Source of the DNA: an uncultured Draconibacterium sp.
GTDB lineage: Bacteria > Bacteroidota > Bacteroidia > Bacteroidales > Prolixibacteraceae
DNA: 64,000 nucleotides
Direction of reading: 5' to 3'
NCBI RefSeq assembly: GCF_963676815.1
Contig: NZ_OY781365.1
Location: forward strand, 3,506,501-3,570,500
Every line of letters begins with the position of its first letter. Positions within the stretch are counted from its first letter, which is position 1. Made by a program: the position numbers and the translations under genes. The notes under the pieces were generated by a model. The model did no database searches. It was not told where the DNA came from and saw nothing but the letters and a program-made list of their open reading frames with translations. This document shows, piece after piece, positions 1 through 9,228 of the stretch.

Positions 1-1008
1 GATACACAAGCAGCCAAAGAATATTTTGTCAAGGCCAAAGAGCTGGATGCGCTTCGGTTTCGTGCACCGGAAACTATAAACACGATTATTCGAGAATTGG
101 GCAGCAAATTCAAGGTAATTCCTGTGGATTTTAAAATGAATCTGGAAGCGAATTCTGCTAACGGAATAATCGGAAAAGAAACCATGAATGAACATGTCCA
201 TCCGAATGTTTTTGGGTATTCTGTTTTGGCGGAAAGTTTTTACAATGCTATTGTTTCAGCGTTTTTTAAATCGGATTCCTGCTCTGTTTTTTCATTTGAA
301 GAGGTCAGAAAGGAAATGCCGGTTACTGTCGTTGATACTTTGCTTGGGAAATATGCAACAGTTGTGATGAAAGAAAGTTGGCCCTTTAATGAGCCGCAGG
401 CTTATGATGTTTTTGGAAAGGAGAAAACAAAACCCGAAGATATTGCCGGTAGGCTTTTAATCAATCAGATTTCGTGGGACAAGGCCATGGAAGAGCTATA
501 CGTTTTCTACATGAAAAATCATGATCTGCAAGGTGCGGCAAAAGTAGCGGAAGCCACCGTGCTTGAACATCCTGAAAGCGTAAAACTTTGTGCTCAAACA
601 GCTCAGCTTTATAGTAAAATGAAGGATTATAACAAGGCTGTTATTTATTACAAGAAGTGTTTCAGAATGAATCCGGATGCTTCGTTTGCACGACGTGCAG
701 CGCAATACCTGATATTACAGAATAAACTGGACGAAGCTGTTATGTATTTCGAGAATGCACTTGCAATTGACAGAAACGATAAGATAAGTAAGGTAGCAAA
801 AGAAACAGTTCTCGAGATTCAAAATATTAATATGGTATTGAAAAATACACCACCTACGGCAGGCATGTATTTGCAATTATCCATGGCTTACCTGAAGTTG
901 GAAAATACGGGTCTTGCAGAACAATATTACCAAAAAGCGAAATCTTTAGATGCGGGAAGTCGGCTTCTTAAACAAATCGGAACACGTTTTTTCGAAAGGG
1001 AGAATTAG
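1..1008 (+). CDS. SGNH hydrolase-TPR protein, 5' end outside window
   Basis: The reading frame is open from the first base, so the gene starts upstream of the window. The visible N-terminal part resembles the end of an SGNH/GDSL-type hydrolase domain: it contains the HVHPN block (about bp 193-207), where the catalytic His of this fold lies, followed by a GYSVLAESF helix. From about bp 475 onward the protein is helical with tetratricopeptide repeats (for example the segment around AVIYYKKCFRMNPDASFARR). SGNH-TPR proteins of this kind commonly sit beside SxtJ, DUF5989 and NodU-type carbamoyltransferase genes, exactly the order seen here. The next start codon follows after one base, suggesting one operon. 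The substrate cannot be told; acylation or deacylation of an envelope glycan is an inference. Confidence 0.75.
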   Translation, partial: DTQAAKEYFVKAKELDALRFRAPETINTIIRELGSKFKVIPVDFKMNLEANSANGIIGKETMNEHVHPNVFGYSVLAESFYNAIVSAFFKSDSCSVFSFEEVRKEMPVTVVDTLLGKYATVVMKESWPFNEPQAYDVFGKEKTKPEDIAGRLLINQISWDKAMEELYVFYMKNHDLQGAAKVAEATVLEHPESVKLCAQTAQLYSKMKDYNKAVIYYKKCFRMNPDASFARRAAQYLILQNKLDEAVMYFENALAIDRNDKISKVAKETVLEIQNINMVLKNTPPTAGMYLQLSMAYLKLENTGLAEQYYQKAKSLDAGSRLLKQIGTRFFEREN

Positions 1009-1009
1009 C

Positions 1010-1390
1010 ATGAAACGAAGCTTTACAAATAAGGAAAATTATGGCGGCAGTATTGCTTTGGCGATTTTGATGTTGTTGCTCTTTCTATGGTTGAATACTG
1101 TGGTTTTTATCTACTGCGCTATTGCCATTTTGTTTGTGGCAGCTTTAAATGTGAAATGGATTTACCCGGTTTCGTTTGTTTGGTACAATCTGGCTTTGTT
1201 GATGAGCAAGGTAACAACAACTGTTTTATTGAGTATTGTTTTCGTGTTTTTGGTTTGTCCTGTTGGATTGTTTCGCAGGATGCTTAAAAAGGACAGTTTA
1301 CGACTGTCTGATTTCAATAAAAGCAGCGAATCGGTTTTTGTTGACCGGAAGCATACATTTTCTTCGAACGATTTATTAAAACCTTATTGA
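1010..1390 (+). CDS. SxtJ-like small membrane protein
   Basis: A 126-residue protein. The ATG at 1010 is preferred over an upstream in-frame start at 950, which would overlap the previous gene by 59 bp, because it follows the previous stop by one base. The sequence has three hydrophobic stretches (about residues 14-42, 45-58 and 62-85) and a basic, polar C-terminus. Its size, topology and position directly before a DUF5989 gene and a carbamoyltransferase match the SxtJ family, named after a saxitoxin-cluster gene. The family's biochemical role is unknown to me; it may anchor or assist the carbamoyltransferase at the inner membrane. Family assignment rests largely on context. Confidence 0.65.
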   Translation: MKRSFTNKENYGGSIALAILMLLLFLWLNTVVFIYCAIAILFVAALNVKWIYPVSFVWYNLALLMSKVTTTVLLSIVFVFLVCPVGLFRRMLKKDSLRLSDFNKSSESVFVDRKHTFSSNDLLKPY

Positions 1391-1391
1391 T

Positions 1392-1541
1392 ATGGATTTT
1401 TTTAAAGATTTATGGGGCTTTATTAAAGTCAGAAAAAAATTCTGGCTCATTCCTTTGGTTACCATTTTGGTTTTCCTCGGATTGATAGTTGTCGTTTCAG
1501 GAGGTTCAGCTCTGGCACCTTTTATCTATACACTTTTTTAA
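1392..1541 (+). CDS. DUF5989 family small membrane protein
   Basis: A 49-residue protein starting MDFFKDLWGFIKVRKKFW, with one transmembrane helix (about residues 18-37) and a C-terminal SGGSALAPFIYTLF. This is the characteristic pattern of DUF5989 proteins, which are nearly always encoded directly before a NodU/CmcH-type carbamoyltransferase. The ATG lies one base after the SxtJ stop, and its TAA stop overlaps the ATG of the carbamoyltransferase by one base (TAATG at 1539-1543), so translation is probably coupled. Function unknown; the conserved linkage suggests an accessory membrane peptide for the carbamoyltransferase. Confidence 0.85.
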   Translation: MDFFKDLWGFIKVRKKFWLIPLVTILVFLGLIVVVSGGSALAPFIYTLF

Positions 1542-3361
1542 TGAATTATATTTTAGGCATATCGGCGTTTTATCACGATAGTGCAGCGGTTTTACTGGCT
1601 GACGGTAATATTGTTGCAGCTGCGCAGGAAGAGCGCTTTTCTCGTGTGAAGAATGATGCTTCATTTCCGGTAAATGCCATAAAATATGTTCTAAATGAAG
1701 GTGGAATTGACCTTGAGGAACTGGATATAGTAAGTTTTTATGAAAAGCCGTTTCTGAAATTCGAGCGTTTGCTGGAAACCTATCACGCGTTTGCGCCAAA
1801 AGGAGTTGTAAGCTTTGTTAAATCGATGCCGGTATGGATGAAGGAAAAGCTTTTTCAGAAAAAAATGATTACCGATGAGTTGAAAAAGTTGGGAACGTTA
1901 AATGCTCAGCTTGTTTTTCCCGAGCATCATTTATCGCATGCAGCAAGTGCATTTTTTCCGTCGCCGTTCGAAGAGTCCGCCATTCTTACCATCGATGGAG
2001 TGGGTGAGTGGGCCACAACCACTTTGTGTCATGGCCTCAAAAATGAAATTACCGTATTAAAAGAGTTGCATTTTCCGCATTCGTTGGGGTTGCTTTATTC
2101 TGCGTTTACCTATTACTGCGGATTCAGGGTGAACAGCGGAGAATACAAGTTGATGGGGCTTGCTCCTTACGGTGATCCCGATTGCAAACAAACGGAGGTA
2201 TTCATCAAAAAAATAAAAGAAGAGCTGGTTGATATTAGAGAGGATGGTTCATTTTTGCTTAATCAGCGTTATTTCGAATATGCCACCGGTTTAAAAATGA
2301 CTAACGATAAACGGTGGCAGAATTTATTCGGGATAAAAAGAAGAGTTCCCGAATCTGAAATTTCTCAGGATTACATGAACCTGGCTTATGCCATTCAAAA
2401 GGTAAGCGAAGAGATCATTTTGAAATTGGCTGAAACCGCCCGAATATTAGTTGGTTCCGAGAATCTTGTTCTGGCAGGCGGAGTTGCTTTAAACAGTGTG
2501 GCAAACGGCAAAATACTGGAGTCGGGATTGTTTAAAAATGTGTGGGTGCAGCCTGCCGCAGGTGATGCGGGGGGCGCGCTGGGAGCTGCCGTGGCAGCGT
2601 GGCATGTGTTTTTAGGCGAACAAAGGCATCCCTCTCCTGATGATTCAATGAAAGCTGCTTTGTTGGGGCCTTCTTTTTCTGAAAAAGAAATTCAAAAGTT
2701 TATCCGGAGTAAGGAAATTCAATCAACGCATTTTGAAGATTTTGATGTTTTGTGTAATGAAGTCGCATCTTTTATTGAAGAGGGGAAAGTGGTTGGATGG
2801 TTTCAGGGGAGAATGGAATATGGTCCGCGTGCTCTTGGAAACAGAAGTATTTTAGCTGATGCACGAAATAGTGGAATGCAGCGAAAACTCAATCTGAAAA
2901 TTAAATACAGGGAGAGCTTCCGTCCTTTTGCTCCCTCTGTCTTAGAGGAGGATGCCGGGATTTTCTTTCACGCCAAAAAGTCACCATATATGCTGTTTGT
3001 AGTTCCTGTGAGAGATGATCTTAGGATCTTTTCTCCAATATCGTCACAAAACAATATTATGGAAAGACTGAATATGAAACGTTCCGAAGTTCCTGCTGTA
3101 ACACATGTCGATTACTCAGCACGTGTCCAGACTGTATCAAAAGGACAGAATTTAAAATTTTGGAAACTGCTGCAAGCTTTTAAAGAAAAGAGCGGGACAG
3201 GTTTATTGGTAAATACGAGCTTCAATGTAAGAGGCGAGCCCATTGTGTGTACACCTGATGATGCTTACCGTTGTTTCAGGCAAACAGAAATGGATGTATT
3301 GGTTTTGGGAAATTACATGATTGTTAAATCCGGAGTTAATGTTTTAAGTGGCAGTATATGA
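1541..3361 (+). CDS. NodU/CmcH-family carbamoyltransferase
   Basis: A 606-residue protein of the O-carbamoyltransferase family, which uses carbamoyl phosphate and ATP to form a carbamoyl-adenylate and then carbamoylates a hydroxyl group of a sugar or metabolite. The N-terminal Kae1-like domain is clear: GISAFYHDSAAVLL at the start, EERFSRVKND near residue 33, the metal-binding HHLSHAASAFF near residue 129, and MGLAPYG near 205. The C-terminal YrdC-like domain shows GRMEYGPRALGNRSILAD and RESFRPFAPSVL near residue 465. Length matches the family. Starts on the TAATG overlap with the DUF5989 gene. The neighbouring SGNH-TPR, SxtJ and DUF5989 genes suggest decoration of an exported polysaccharide rather than antibiotic synthesis; the acceptor is unknown. 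Confidence 0.9.
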   Translation: MNYILGISAFYHDSAAVLLADGNIVAAAQEERFSRVKNDASFPVNAIKYVLNEGGIDLEELDIVSFYEKPFLKFERLLETYHAFAPKGVVSFVKSMPVWMKEKLFQKKMITDELKKLGTLNAQLVFPEHHLSHAASAFFPSPFEESAILTIDGVGEWATTTLCHGLKNEITVLKELHFPHSLGLLYSAFTYYCGFRVNSGEYKLMGLAPYGDPDCKQTEVFIKKIKEELVDIREDGSFLLNQRYFEYATGLKMTNDKRWQNLFGIKRRVPESEISQDYMNLAYAIQKVSEEIILKLAETARILVGSENLVLAGGVALNSVANGKILESGLFKNVWVQPAAGDAGGALGAAVAAWHVFLGEQRHPSPDDSMKAALLGPSFSEKEIQKFIRSKEIQSTHFEDFDVLCNEVASFIEEGKVVGWFQGRMEYGPRALGNRSILADARNSGMQRKLNLKIKYRESFRPFAPSVLEEDAGIFFHAKKSPYMLFVVPVRDDLRIFSPISSQNNIMERLNMKRSEVPAVTHVDYSARVQTVSKGQNLKFWKLLQAFKEKSGTGLLVNTSFNVRGEPIVCTPDDAYRCFRQTEMDVLVLGNYMIVKSGVNVLSGSI

Positions 3362-3432
3362 GGTGGATGAATGTATTTTTTTATTGAGGCAATATATTGA
3401 AATATTTTTATATCTGTTATTCGGCATATTTA

Positions 3433-3463
3433 TTTGTTTTTTGTTTTTACATGTATATTTTTG
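3433..3463 (+). promoter_or_regulatory. Bacteroidota-type promoter of the sugar operon
   Basis: A TTTG -33 box (3433-3436) and a TATTTTTG -7 box (3456-3463) are separated by 19 bp, matching the Bacteroidota consensus TTTG-N19-TAnnTTTG. It lies upstream of the seven-gene run starting at 3557 and directly before the palindromic site at 3474-3489. Confidence 0.65.
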
Positions 3464-3473
3464 TTAAAAAATT

Positions 3474-3489
3474 AGTTAGTGCGTTAAGG
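3474..3489. promoter_or_regulatory. Putative GntR operator, copy 1
   Basis: The core TTAGTGCGTTAA is identical over 12 bp to a site upstream of the MFS gene at 14892 and shares its left half with the perfect palindrome at 21288-21303. It begins 10 bp after the -7 box, so a bound protein would cover the transcription start, consistent with repression. The GntR-family regulator encoded at 13982-14737 is the obvious candidate; the pairing is inferred. Confidence 0.55.
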
Positions 3490-3556
3490 AGAATTGTATG
3501 GGCGCTAAGAGATAGAGTTTAATTGAATTATTTATAACTTCTTTACCAAATTAATA

Positions 3557-5011
3557 ATGAAAGAAAAAATTAAAAAAGGAACTTCACGAATAGGTGTTTT
3601 TTGTGTGGGGTTTGATAAATATTGGAGCCAGTTTGATGGCCTGCTTGATGAAATGCTTCAAAAACATGAAGTATTCAAAAGTAAAATCCCTGCAGAAGAT
3701 AGTACCATCATTGATTTTGGGATGGTTGATAATCCTGCAAAAGCTTACCAGACAGTTAAAGAACTTGAAGCTGCAAATCTCGACCTGATCTTTTGTAACA
3801 TGGTTACCTATGCAACTTCTGGAACATTTGGTGTTATTGTTAAGCGTCTTGAAGTCCCAATAATACTTGTTGCATTGCAGCCTTTAAAAGCTATGGATTA
3901 TTCAAAGGCATCCACCTATATGCAATTAATGAATGACGATATTTGTGCAATGCCGGAATTTGCCGCTGTGGCTGCCCGTATGGGGAAAAAAATACCGGAT
4001 ACAATTATCGGTTGTTTGCACGATGATCCGGAAGTGGATAAGGAATTAAAAGAATACGCTTCTATTGCAAAAGTTTTAAATACACTGAAAAATGCACAGC
4101 TTGGGCATTTAGGACATCCGCTGAATGCTATGCTTGATATGCACACCGATGCTACCATGCTAACGTCAGCTTTTGGAAGTCATGTCGTAGAATGTGAAGC
4201 AAACGAATTAATAAGTTGTTTTCAGCGAGTAACCGAAGAAGAGGTGAAAGAGGAAGAAGCCGGAATTTTAAATTTTTTCGATACGCCTGATCCGGTTTCT
4301 GATCCTATATCGTGTAAATTGAAAGATGAAGATTTATATATTGCGGCAAAAGTAAGTGTTGCATTAAAAAAGTTTGTTGAAGAAACAGCCCTGGATGGTT
4401 TGGCGTATTATTACGACGGACCGGAAGGAAGCGAATTGCGCAGCGTAATGACCAATTTGATTGTGGGTAACTCGCTGTTAACTGCCAGTGGTTTCCCAAT
4501 GTGTGGCGAGTCGGATTTAAAAACATTGATGGCATTGATGATAATGGATCGTTTAGGTTTAGGTGGAAGTTTTGCAGAATTACATCCCATTGATTTTAAC
4601 GATGGATTTGTGCTTGTTGGTCACGACGGGCCTCACAATGTTGCTATCGCCGACGGAAAACCGGTGTTGCGAAGCCTGGAAAAATACCATGGTAAACCCG
4701 GAAGTGGTGCCGGAGTTGAGTTTAAAATTAAAGAAGGTCCTATTACAATGCTTTCTATCAACTCAACTTACAATGGAAGTTTCAAATTTATTATTGCCGA
4801 GGGTGAATCTGTAAAAGGACCGATACCTCCAACAGGGAATACAAATACCCGCGGGTATTTTAAACCTGATATTAAAACATTCCTGAAGCGATGGATTAGC
4901 GAAGGTCCAACACACCATTTTTCGTTGTGTATCGGTCATCATGCCAAAACGATTCAGAAAATTGCAAATTATCTGGATCTGGAATCGGTGATTATTTCTC
5001 AGGATTCATAA
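3557..5011 (+). CDS. L-fucose/L-arabinose isomerase-family protein
   Basis: A 484-residue cytoplasmic protein with no signal peptide. The overall pattern, an N-terminal Rossmann-like part (GVFCVGFDKYWSQFDGLL, then LIFCNMVTYATS near residue 78) and a C-terminal half with CGESDLKTLMALMIMDRLG near 315 and GHDGPHN near 355, matches the L-arabinose/L-fucose isomerase superfamily. Candidate metal ligands are the Glu of CGESD, the His of GHDGPH and His residues in THHFSL and IGHH near the C-terminus; these are assigned by analogy. It would interconvert an aldose and ketose freed by the glycosidases. It is the first gene of an apparent seven-gene operon (gaps of 1-29 bp, ending at the 13943 terminator). 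The sugar cannot be told from sequence; rhamnose, fucose or arabinose are possible. Confidence 0.7.
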   Translation: MKEKIKKGTSRIGVFCVGFDKYWSQFDGLLDEMLQKHEVFKSKIPAEDSTIIDFGMVDNPAKAYQTVKELEAANLDLIFCNMVTYATSGTFGVIVKRLEVPIILVALQPLKAMDYSKASTYMQLMNDDICAMPEFAAVAARMGKKIPDTIIGCLHDDPEVDKELKEYASIAKVLNTLKNAQLGHLGHPLNAMLDMHTDATMLTSAFGSHVVECEANELISCFQRVTEEEVKEEEAGILNFFDTPDPVSDPISCKLKDEDLYIAAKVSVALKKFVEETALDGLAYYYDGPEGSELRSVMTNLIVGNSLLTASGFPMCGESDLKTLMALMIMDRLGLGGSFAELHPIDFNDGFVLVGHDGPHNVAIADGKPVLRSLEKYHGKPGSGAGVEFKIKEGPITMLSINSTYNGSFKFIIAEGESVKGPIPPTGNTNTRGYFKPDIKTFLKRWISEGPTHHFSLCIGHHAKTIQKIANYLDLESVIISQDS

Positions 5012-5038
5012 GTTTGAAGAATTCAAATAATATTAAAA

Positions 5039-7966
5039 ATGAAGCGATTTTACATAACAGTTTTATTCATTGCCTTATTTATCGGTGAATCGTCGTTGGT
5101 CTTGGCACAAAGTGATGCATACAAAACGTTAAAAGAAGATTTTGTGTATCCGCCGAACGAAGCGCGACCAAAGGTTTATTGGTGGTGGTTAAATGGTTAT
5201 GTCGATAATCAGCGAATCATTGAAGAAATTGCAGCTATGCAGGAAGCTGGGATATCTGGTTTCGATATTTTCGAAATTGGCGTTCCGGCGTCGGATACTA
5301 TGGTTCCTGCAGGCCCTGCTTTTTTGAGCGAGGCTTCACTTGAATCCATAAAAATAGCTGTGCAGGAAGCTGGTCGCAGAAATATGGAAGTGGGCTTAAA
5401 TTTGGCAAGCAGCTGGAATGCAGGAGGAAGCTGGGTTAAACCGGAAAATGCGGCAAAATCATTATATAGTTCATTGGTTAGGTTAGATGGGAAACAGCAG
5501 GGGAAGGTTAACGTACCTTTCCCTGAAATTCCTAAAGTGGATGCCTTGGGCCATGCAAAACGCATAGAATACACCGATGATGGTAAACCTGCTTATTCAG
5601 AAGAAGTTGCGATTGTTGCGGTTCCGGTAAACAAAAATGGAAAAATTAACCCGGAATCGGTGATTGATGTAAGCGAATCTTTTAATGCTAAAACCGGTGA
5701 GTTGAATTGGGAAAAACCGGAAGGAGAGTGGGAGATTCATCGTTATGTGTGTTCCAACTCGGGCGAACAACTGAAAATGCCCAGTACCAATTCTGCGGGG
5801 CCGATAATCGATCATTTCGATGCAGATGCAACCACTTTTCATTTCAACTACATCATCGAAAAATTAAAGTCGGTGCTTGGCGATTTGGAGAAGTCTGCGT
5901 TGAAAAGTATGTACCTGGCCAGTTACGAAGCTACCGGATTTGTTTGGACACCCACTTTACCCGCGAAGTTCAGGGAAATTAATGGTTACGATATAACTCC
6001 GTTTTTGCCTGCTTTGTACAATGGTAATTTGTTTAGCGAAGAACTAACACTGAAATTTAAGACCGATTTTAGAAGAACACTTTCAGAGTTGATGATCGAT
6101 AATTTCTATAAAAAGGCGAAAGAAATTTCGAATCAAAACGGACTGGAAATCAACTCCGAGTCGGGCGGCCCCGGATTACCATTACACAATGTGCCGGTTG
6201 AACCATTAAAAGCATTGGGTGCACTCGATCGTCCGCGGGGTGAATTCTGGATTAACCACAACCGTTTAAACGACGAGGGAATCGATATTCTTCGAGTGGT
6301 TAAAGAGGTTTCAGCAGCTTCTCATATTTATCAAAGGGGAATTGTGGAAGAGGAGGCGTTTACCACTTTTCAGCACTGGCAGGAAGGGCCTTGCGATATG
6401 AAGATGGTGGGTGATCGAGCATTCTGCGAAGGAATGAACCGCGTGGTTGTTCATGGATTCAGTCATAATCCTGCCGGAACTGGAACGCCGGGAATTGTAT
6501 ATCATGCAGGAACGCATTACAATGATAAACGAGTGTGGTGGCCGAAAGTAAAACCGTTTAACGATTATCTGGCGCGCATTTCAGCAGTATTTCAGTCTTC
6601 GAAGTTTTATGCCGATGTGCTTTACTATTATGGCGATGATATTCCGAATTACGGGGGCCACAAAAACAGCCGTTTTACTGCCAGTCCAGGATACGACTAC
6701 GAGATTGTAAATACCGACATTCTGAAACAGGCAAAAATCAATAATGGTGAAATTGTTTTGCCTAACGGAGCACATTTTAAAATGCTGGTGTTGGAAGACT
6801 CGCCTATCATAAATCCGGAAGTACTTGAAAAATTACAAGAGCTTGTAAAAGGCGGTGCCACTGTTGTCGGTGAAAAACCGGAAACAGTCCTGTCGTTGAA
6901 AAACCTGGAGACTTCAAAAAAACAACAAAACCTATTGGATAAACTCTGGTCGAAAGAGGAAGGAGTTATCAATCAAAGCTGTAAGTCGGATCTTTCAAAA
7001 ATCCTGGCTCAAAAAAATATTCTCCCCGATTTTGATTATAAAGATAAAGTGCTCGGATTATTGGACTTTATCCACTATCAAAAAGATGAAATGGATGTAT
7101 ATTTTGTTCGGAATACCACCAATAAATGGGTAACACGCGAATGTGCATTTAAAGTAAAAGGTAAATCGCCCGAGTTATGGGATCCGGAATCAGGAGAAAT
7201 TCTGCCGGTTTCGATTTTCAGAAACAATGCTGAAACAACAAGCCTGCCGGTAAGTTTGCCGCCACTTGGTTCGGTTTTAATTGTGTTCTCGAACAAAACG
7301 CAGGAACATTATCAATCCATTGCCGGAAACAATTCGGATCTACCGGAAATGAAATTTACCCAAAACGGTTTTGTTGCCCTGGAAGAAGGCGATTTCAAAT
7401 TAATAACCGAAAAAGGAGAAGTCAGCGTCTCTTCACAAATAAAGGAACAGCCGGTTGACGGAGCCTGGGAAGTATTTTTTCCTGAAAACTGGGGCGCTCC
7501 CCAACGTGCCATTTTCCCGGAACTAAAAAGCTGGACGGATTCTACGGTGGATGGAATCAAGTATTTTTCAGGAACGGCTAAATATGTAAAAACTTTTCAG
7601 TACGACATTCATTCGGTTCAGCAAAAAGGTGGAAAAATCTATCTTGATTTAGGTAAAATAAAAAAGTTGGGCGATGTTTGGCTAAATAATGTGCACCTCG
7701 GAATTAGCTGGACAGAATCGAATTTATTTGACATCACCAACATTCTGAAAGCAGGTGATAACAAGTTAATTGTAGAGGTTTCGAATACCTGGACAAACCG
7801 AATAACCGGCGACGCACTAACCGGCGAGAATTTTACCAATTCAAATATTGAAGCCACGCACATTCAGGGGCTGAATAAAATTTATGTGCCGTGGGCAGAA
7901 GTTCCTTTGCAGGAGTCGGGCCTGATTGGGCCGGTAAAAATCATTTTTACGAACGAAATCCATTAA
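5039..7966 (+). CDS. GH106-like alpha-L-rhamnosidase
   Basis: A 975-residue secreted enzyme with a signal peptide (hydrophobic core in the first 20 residues, ending near VLAQ). The mature N-terminus PPNEARPKVYWWWLNGYV and the following helix (IEEIAAMQEAGISGFDIFEI) are typical of GH106-type proteins, whose characterised members release terminal alpha-L-rhamnose from pectic and other glycans. The centre contains an (alpha/beta)8-type region, and the last about 170 residues form a beta-sandwich of the galactose-binding type, with DLGKIKKLGDVWLNNVHLG near residue 870. Length fits the family. It lies 27 bp after the isomerase gene, in the same operon. Substrate is inferred from family only; GH106 relatives with other activities cannot be excluded. 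Confidence 0.8.
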   Translation: MKRFYITVLFIALFIGESSLVLAQSDAYKTLKEDFVYPPNEARPKVYWWWLNGYVDNQRIIEEIAAMQEAGISGFDIFEIGVPASDTMVPAGPAFLSEASLESIKIAVQEAGRRNMEVGLNLASSWNAGGSWVKPENAAKSLYSSLVRLDGKQQGKVNVPFPEIPKVDALGHAKRIEYTDDGKPAYSEEVAIVAVPVNKNGKINPESVIDVSESFNAKTGELNWEKPEGEWEIHRYVCSNSGEQLKMPSTNSAGPIIDHFDADATTFHFNYIIEKLKSVLGDLEKSALKSMYLASYEATGFVWTPTLPAKFREINGYDITPFLPALYNGNLFSEELTLKFKTDFRRTLSELMIDNFYKKAKEISNQNGLEINSESGGPGLPLHNVPVEPLKALGALDRPRGEFWINHNRLNDEGIDILRVVKEVSAASHIYQRGIVEEEAFTTFQHWQEGPCDMKMVGDRAFCEGMNRVVVHGFSHNPAGTGTPGIVYHAGTHYNDKRVWWPKVKPFNDYLARISAVFQSSKFYADVLYYYGDDIPNYGGHKNSRFTASPGYDYEIVNTDILKQAKINNGEIVLPNGAHFKMLVLEDSPIINPEVLEKLQELVKGGATVVGEKPETVLSLKNLETSKKQQNLLDKLWSKEEGVINQSCKSDLSKILAQKNILPDFDYKDKVLGLLDFIHYQKDEMDVYFVRNTTNKWVTRECAFKVKGKSPELWDPESGEILPVSIFRNNAETTSLPVSLPPLGSVLIVFSNKTQEHYQSIAGNNSDLPEMKFTQNGFVALEEGDFKLITEKGEVSVSSQIKEQPVDGAWEVFFPENWGAPQRAIFPELKSWTDSTVDGIKYFSGTAKYVKTFQYDIHSVQQKGGKIYLDLGKIKKLGDVWLNNVHLGISWTESNLFDITNILKAGDNKLIVEVSNTWTNRITGDALTGENFTNSNIEATHIQGLNKIYVPWAEVPLQESGLIGPVKIIFTNEIH

Positions 7967-7994
7967 AAACCAGGAAGGCAAAAAGAAAATACTT

Positions 7995-9227
7995 ATGAAA
8001 AATGAACTTAAAATCTACGGAATAATTGCTATCCTTTTCTCATTAATCAGCTGTACACAAAATAACGAAGTACCTATAGGTGTTGATCTACAAGTTGAAA
8101 CGCTGAAACGACTTGAGGGCCGGGGCGACAACTGGTGCATTACCTGGGCCGCCGATGGTAGCCAGCTTACTTCGATGGATGATGGTAACTGGTTGCAGGA
8201 TGATCATGAGTTGGGTTATCACAATAACCTGTACCGCGTTGTGGGCGGAAAAGATGATTTTAAACGCGAAGCTGTTCCCGGCTATCCCAAGTTTTCGCAC
8301 GAAGGTGAAGGGTGGTTCGGCTTCGGTGTTTGTTCGGTAGATGGAACTGTTTATGCAACGGTTTCACGCACGCCACGCGAAAGATGGGGAATTCCGTTTA
8401 AAGGTTTCAAATTGCTGAAAACCACCGACAACGGAGAAAACTGGTACAGCATTAACAAAAACGGAGAATCGAGATTGGTTGCACCGTGGGACGAAGAGGC
8501 AAAAGAGGCCGATTCGCCGGAGGACATGTTTTTTATGGAAGAATTTGGCGACAGTCTGAACGGTGTTTTTCTTTACCCGTTTACTTACTGTGCATTTGTG
8601 CAGCAGGGACAGGATCACTCGGCATCGAAAGACGGTTATGTGTATATCTACGGTCCGGATATCAGAAGCCACCAGATGTTACTGGCACGGGTAAAACCGG
8701 AAGAATTGGAAACCCGTTCGAACTGGGAGTTTTTTGCGGGCTGGAACAACGACGAACCTGACTGGACTTCGGATTTAAATTCCAGAGAAATTGCCTTAGA
8801 ATTTCCTGAGAAGAATACCGCAGGCGAATATTTCGGCTGGTACAGTTGGCTGCCGTCGGTGGTGTGGAACGAAGGATTGGGTGTGTATATCATGGTAAGT
8901 GGCGGAACCTACGCCGGCGATGGAATGACTTTGGCAGCAGACGATTATTTTCAGTGTCCGATGCATTTTAAAACCGGAAGCCTAGGTTTTTGGTACTCCG
9001 AAAATCCTTACGGTCCGTGGAAACAGTTTTACTACAATGAATACTGGACGGTTGACGATGAAGCGAACCTGACTTATCAGCCTAAATTGTCTCCAAAATG
9101 GATTAGCGAAGATGGAACTCAAATGGTATTAATCTGGTCGGATGCCATGCGTAATGCCGAGGGAAAAATGCACGCACAGAATTACCGCTGGAACCAAATG
9201 GACATCACAATTAAAACCGGAGAATAG
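7995..9227 (+). CDS. Lipoprotein with DUF4185-like propeller fold
   Basis: A 410-residue protein with a lipoprotein signal: a short hydrophobic stretch ending in LISC, where Cys would be lipidated. The mature part starts with RGDNWCITWAADGSQLTSMD, a pattern I associate with DUF4185 and BNR-type five-bladed beta-propellers, and later has FKLLKTTDNGENWYS, resembling a BNR/Asp-box repeat. It probably sits on the periplasmic face of a membrane, binding or cleaving glycans released by the neighbouring glycosidases. No catalytic residues can be named. It starts 28 bp after the GH106 gene and ends one base before the mutarotase start, so it is firmly inside the operon. Family assignment is tentative. 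Confidence 0.6.
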   Translation: MKNELKIYGIIAILFSLISCTQNNEVPIGVDLQVETLKRLEGRGDNWCITWAADGSQLTSMDDGNWLQDDHELGYHNNLYRVVGGKDDFKREAVPGYPKFSHEGEGWFGFGVCSVDGTVYATVSRTPRERWGIPFKGFKLLKTTDNGENWYSINKNGESRLVAPWDEEAKEADSPEDMFFMEEFGDSLNGVFLYPFTYCAFVQQGQDHSASKDGYVYIYGPDIRSHQMLLARVKPEELETRSNWEFFAGWNNDEPDWTSDLNSREIALEFPEKNTAGEYFGWYSWLPSVVWNEGLGVYIMVSGGTYAGDGMTLAADDYFQCPMHFKTGSLGFWYSENPYGPWKQFYYNEYWTVDDEANLTYQPKLSPKWISEDGTQMVLIWSDAMRNAEGKMHAQNYRWNQMDITIKTGE

Positions 9228-9228
9228 C

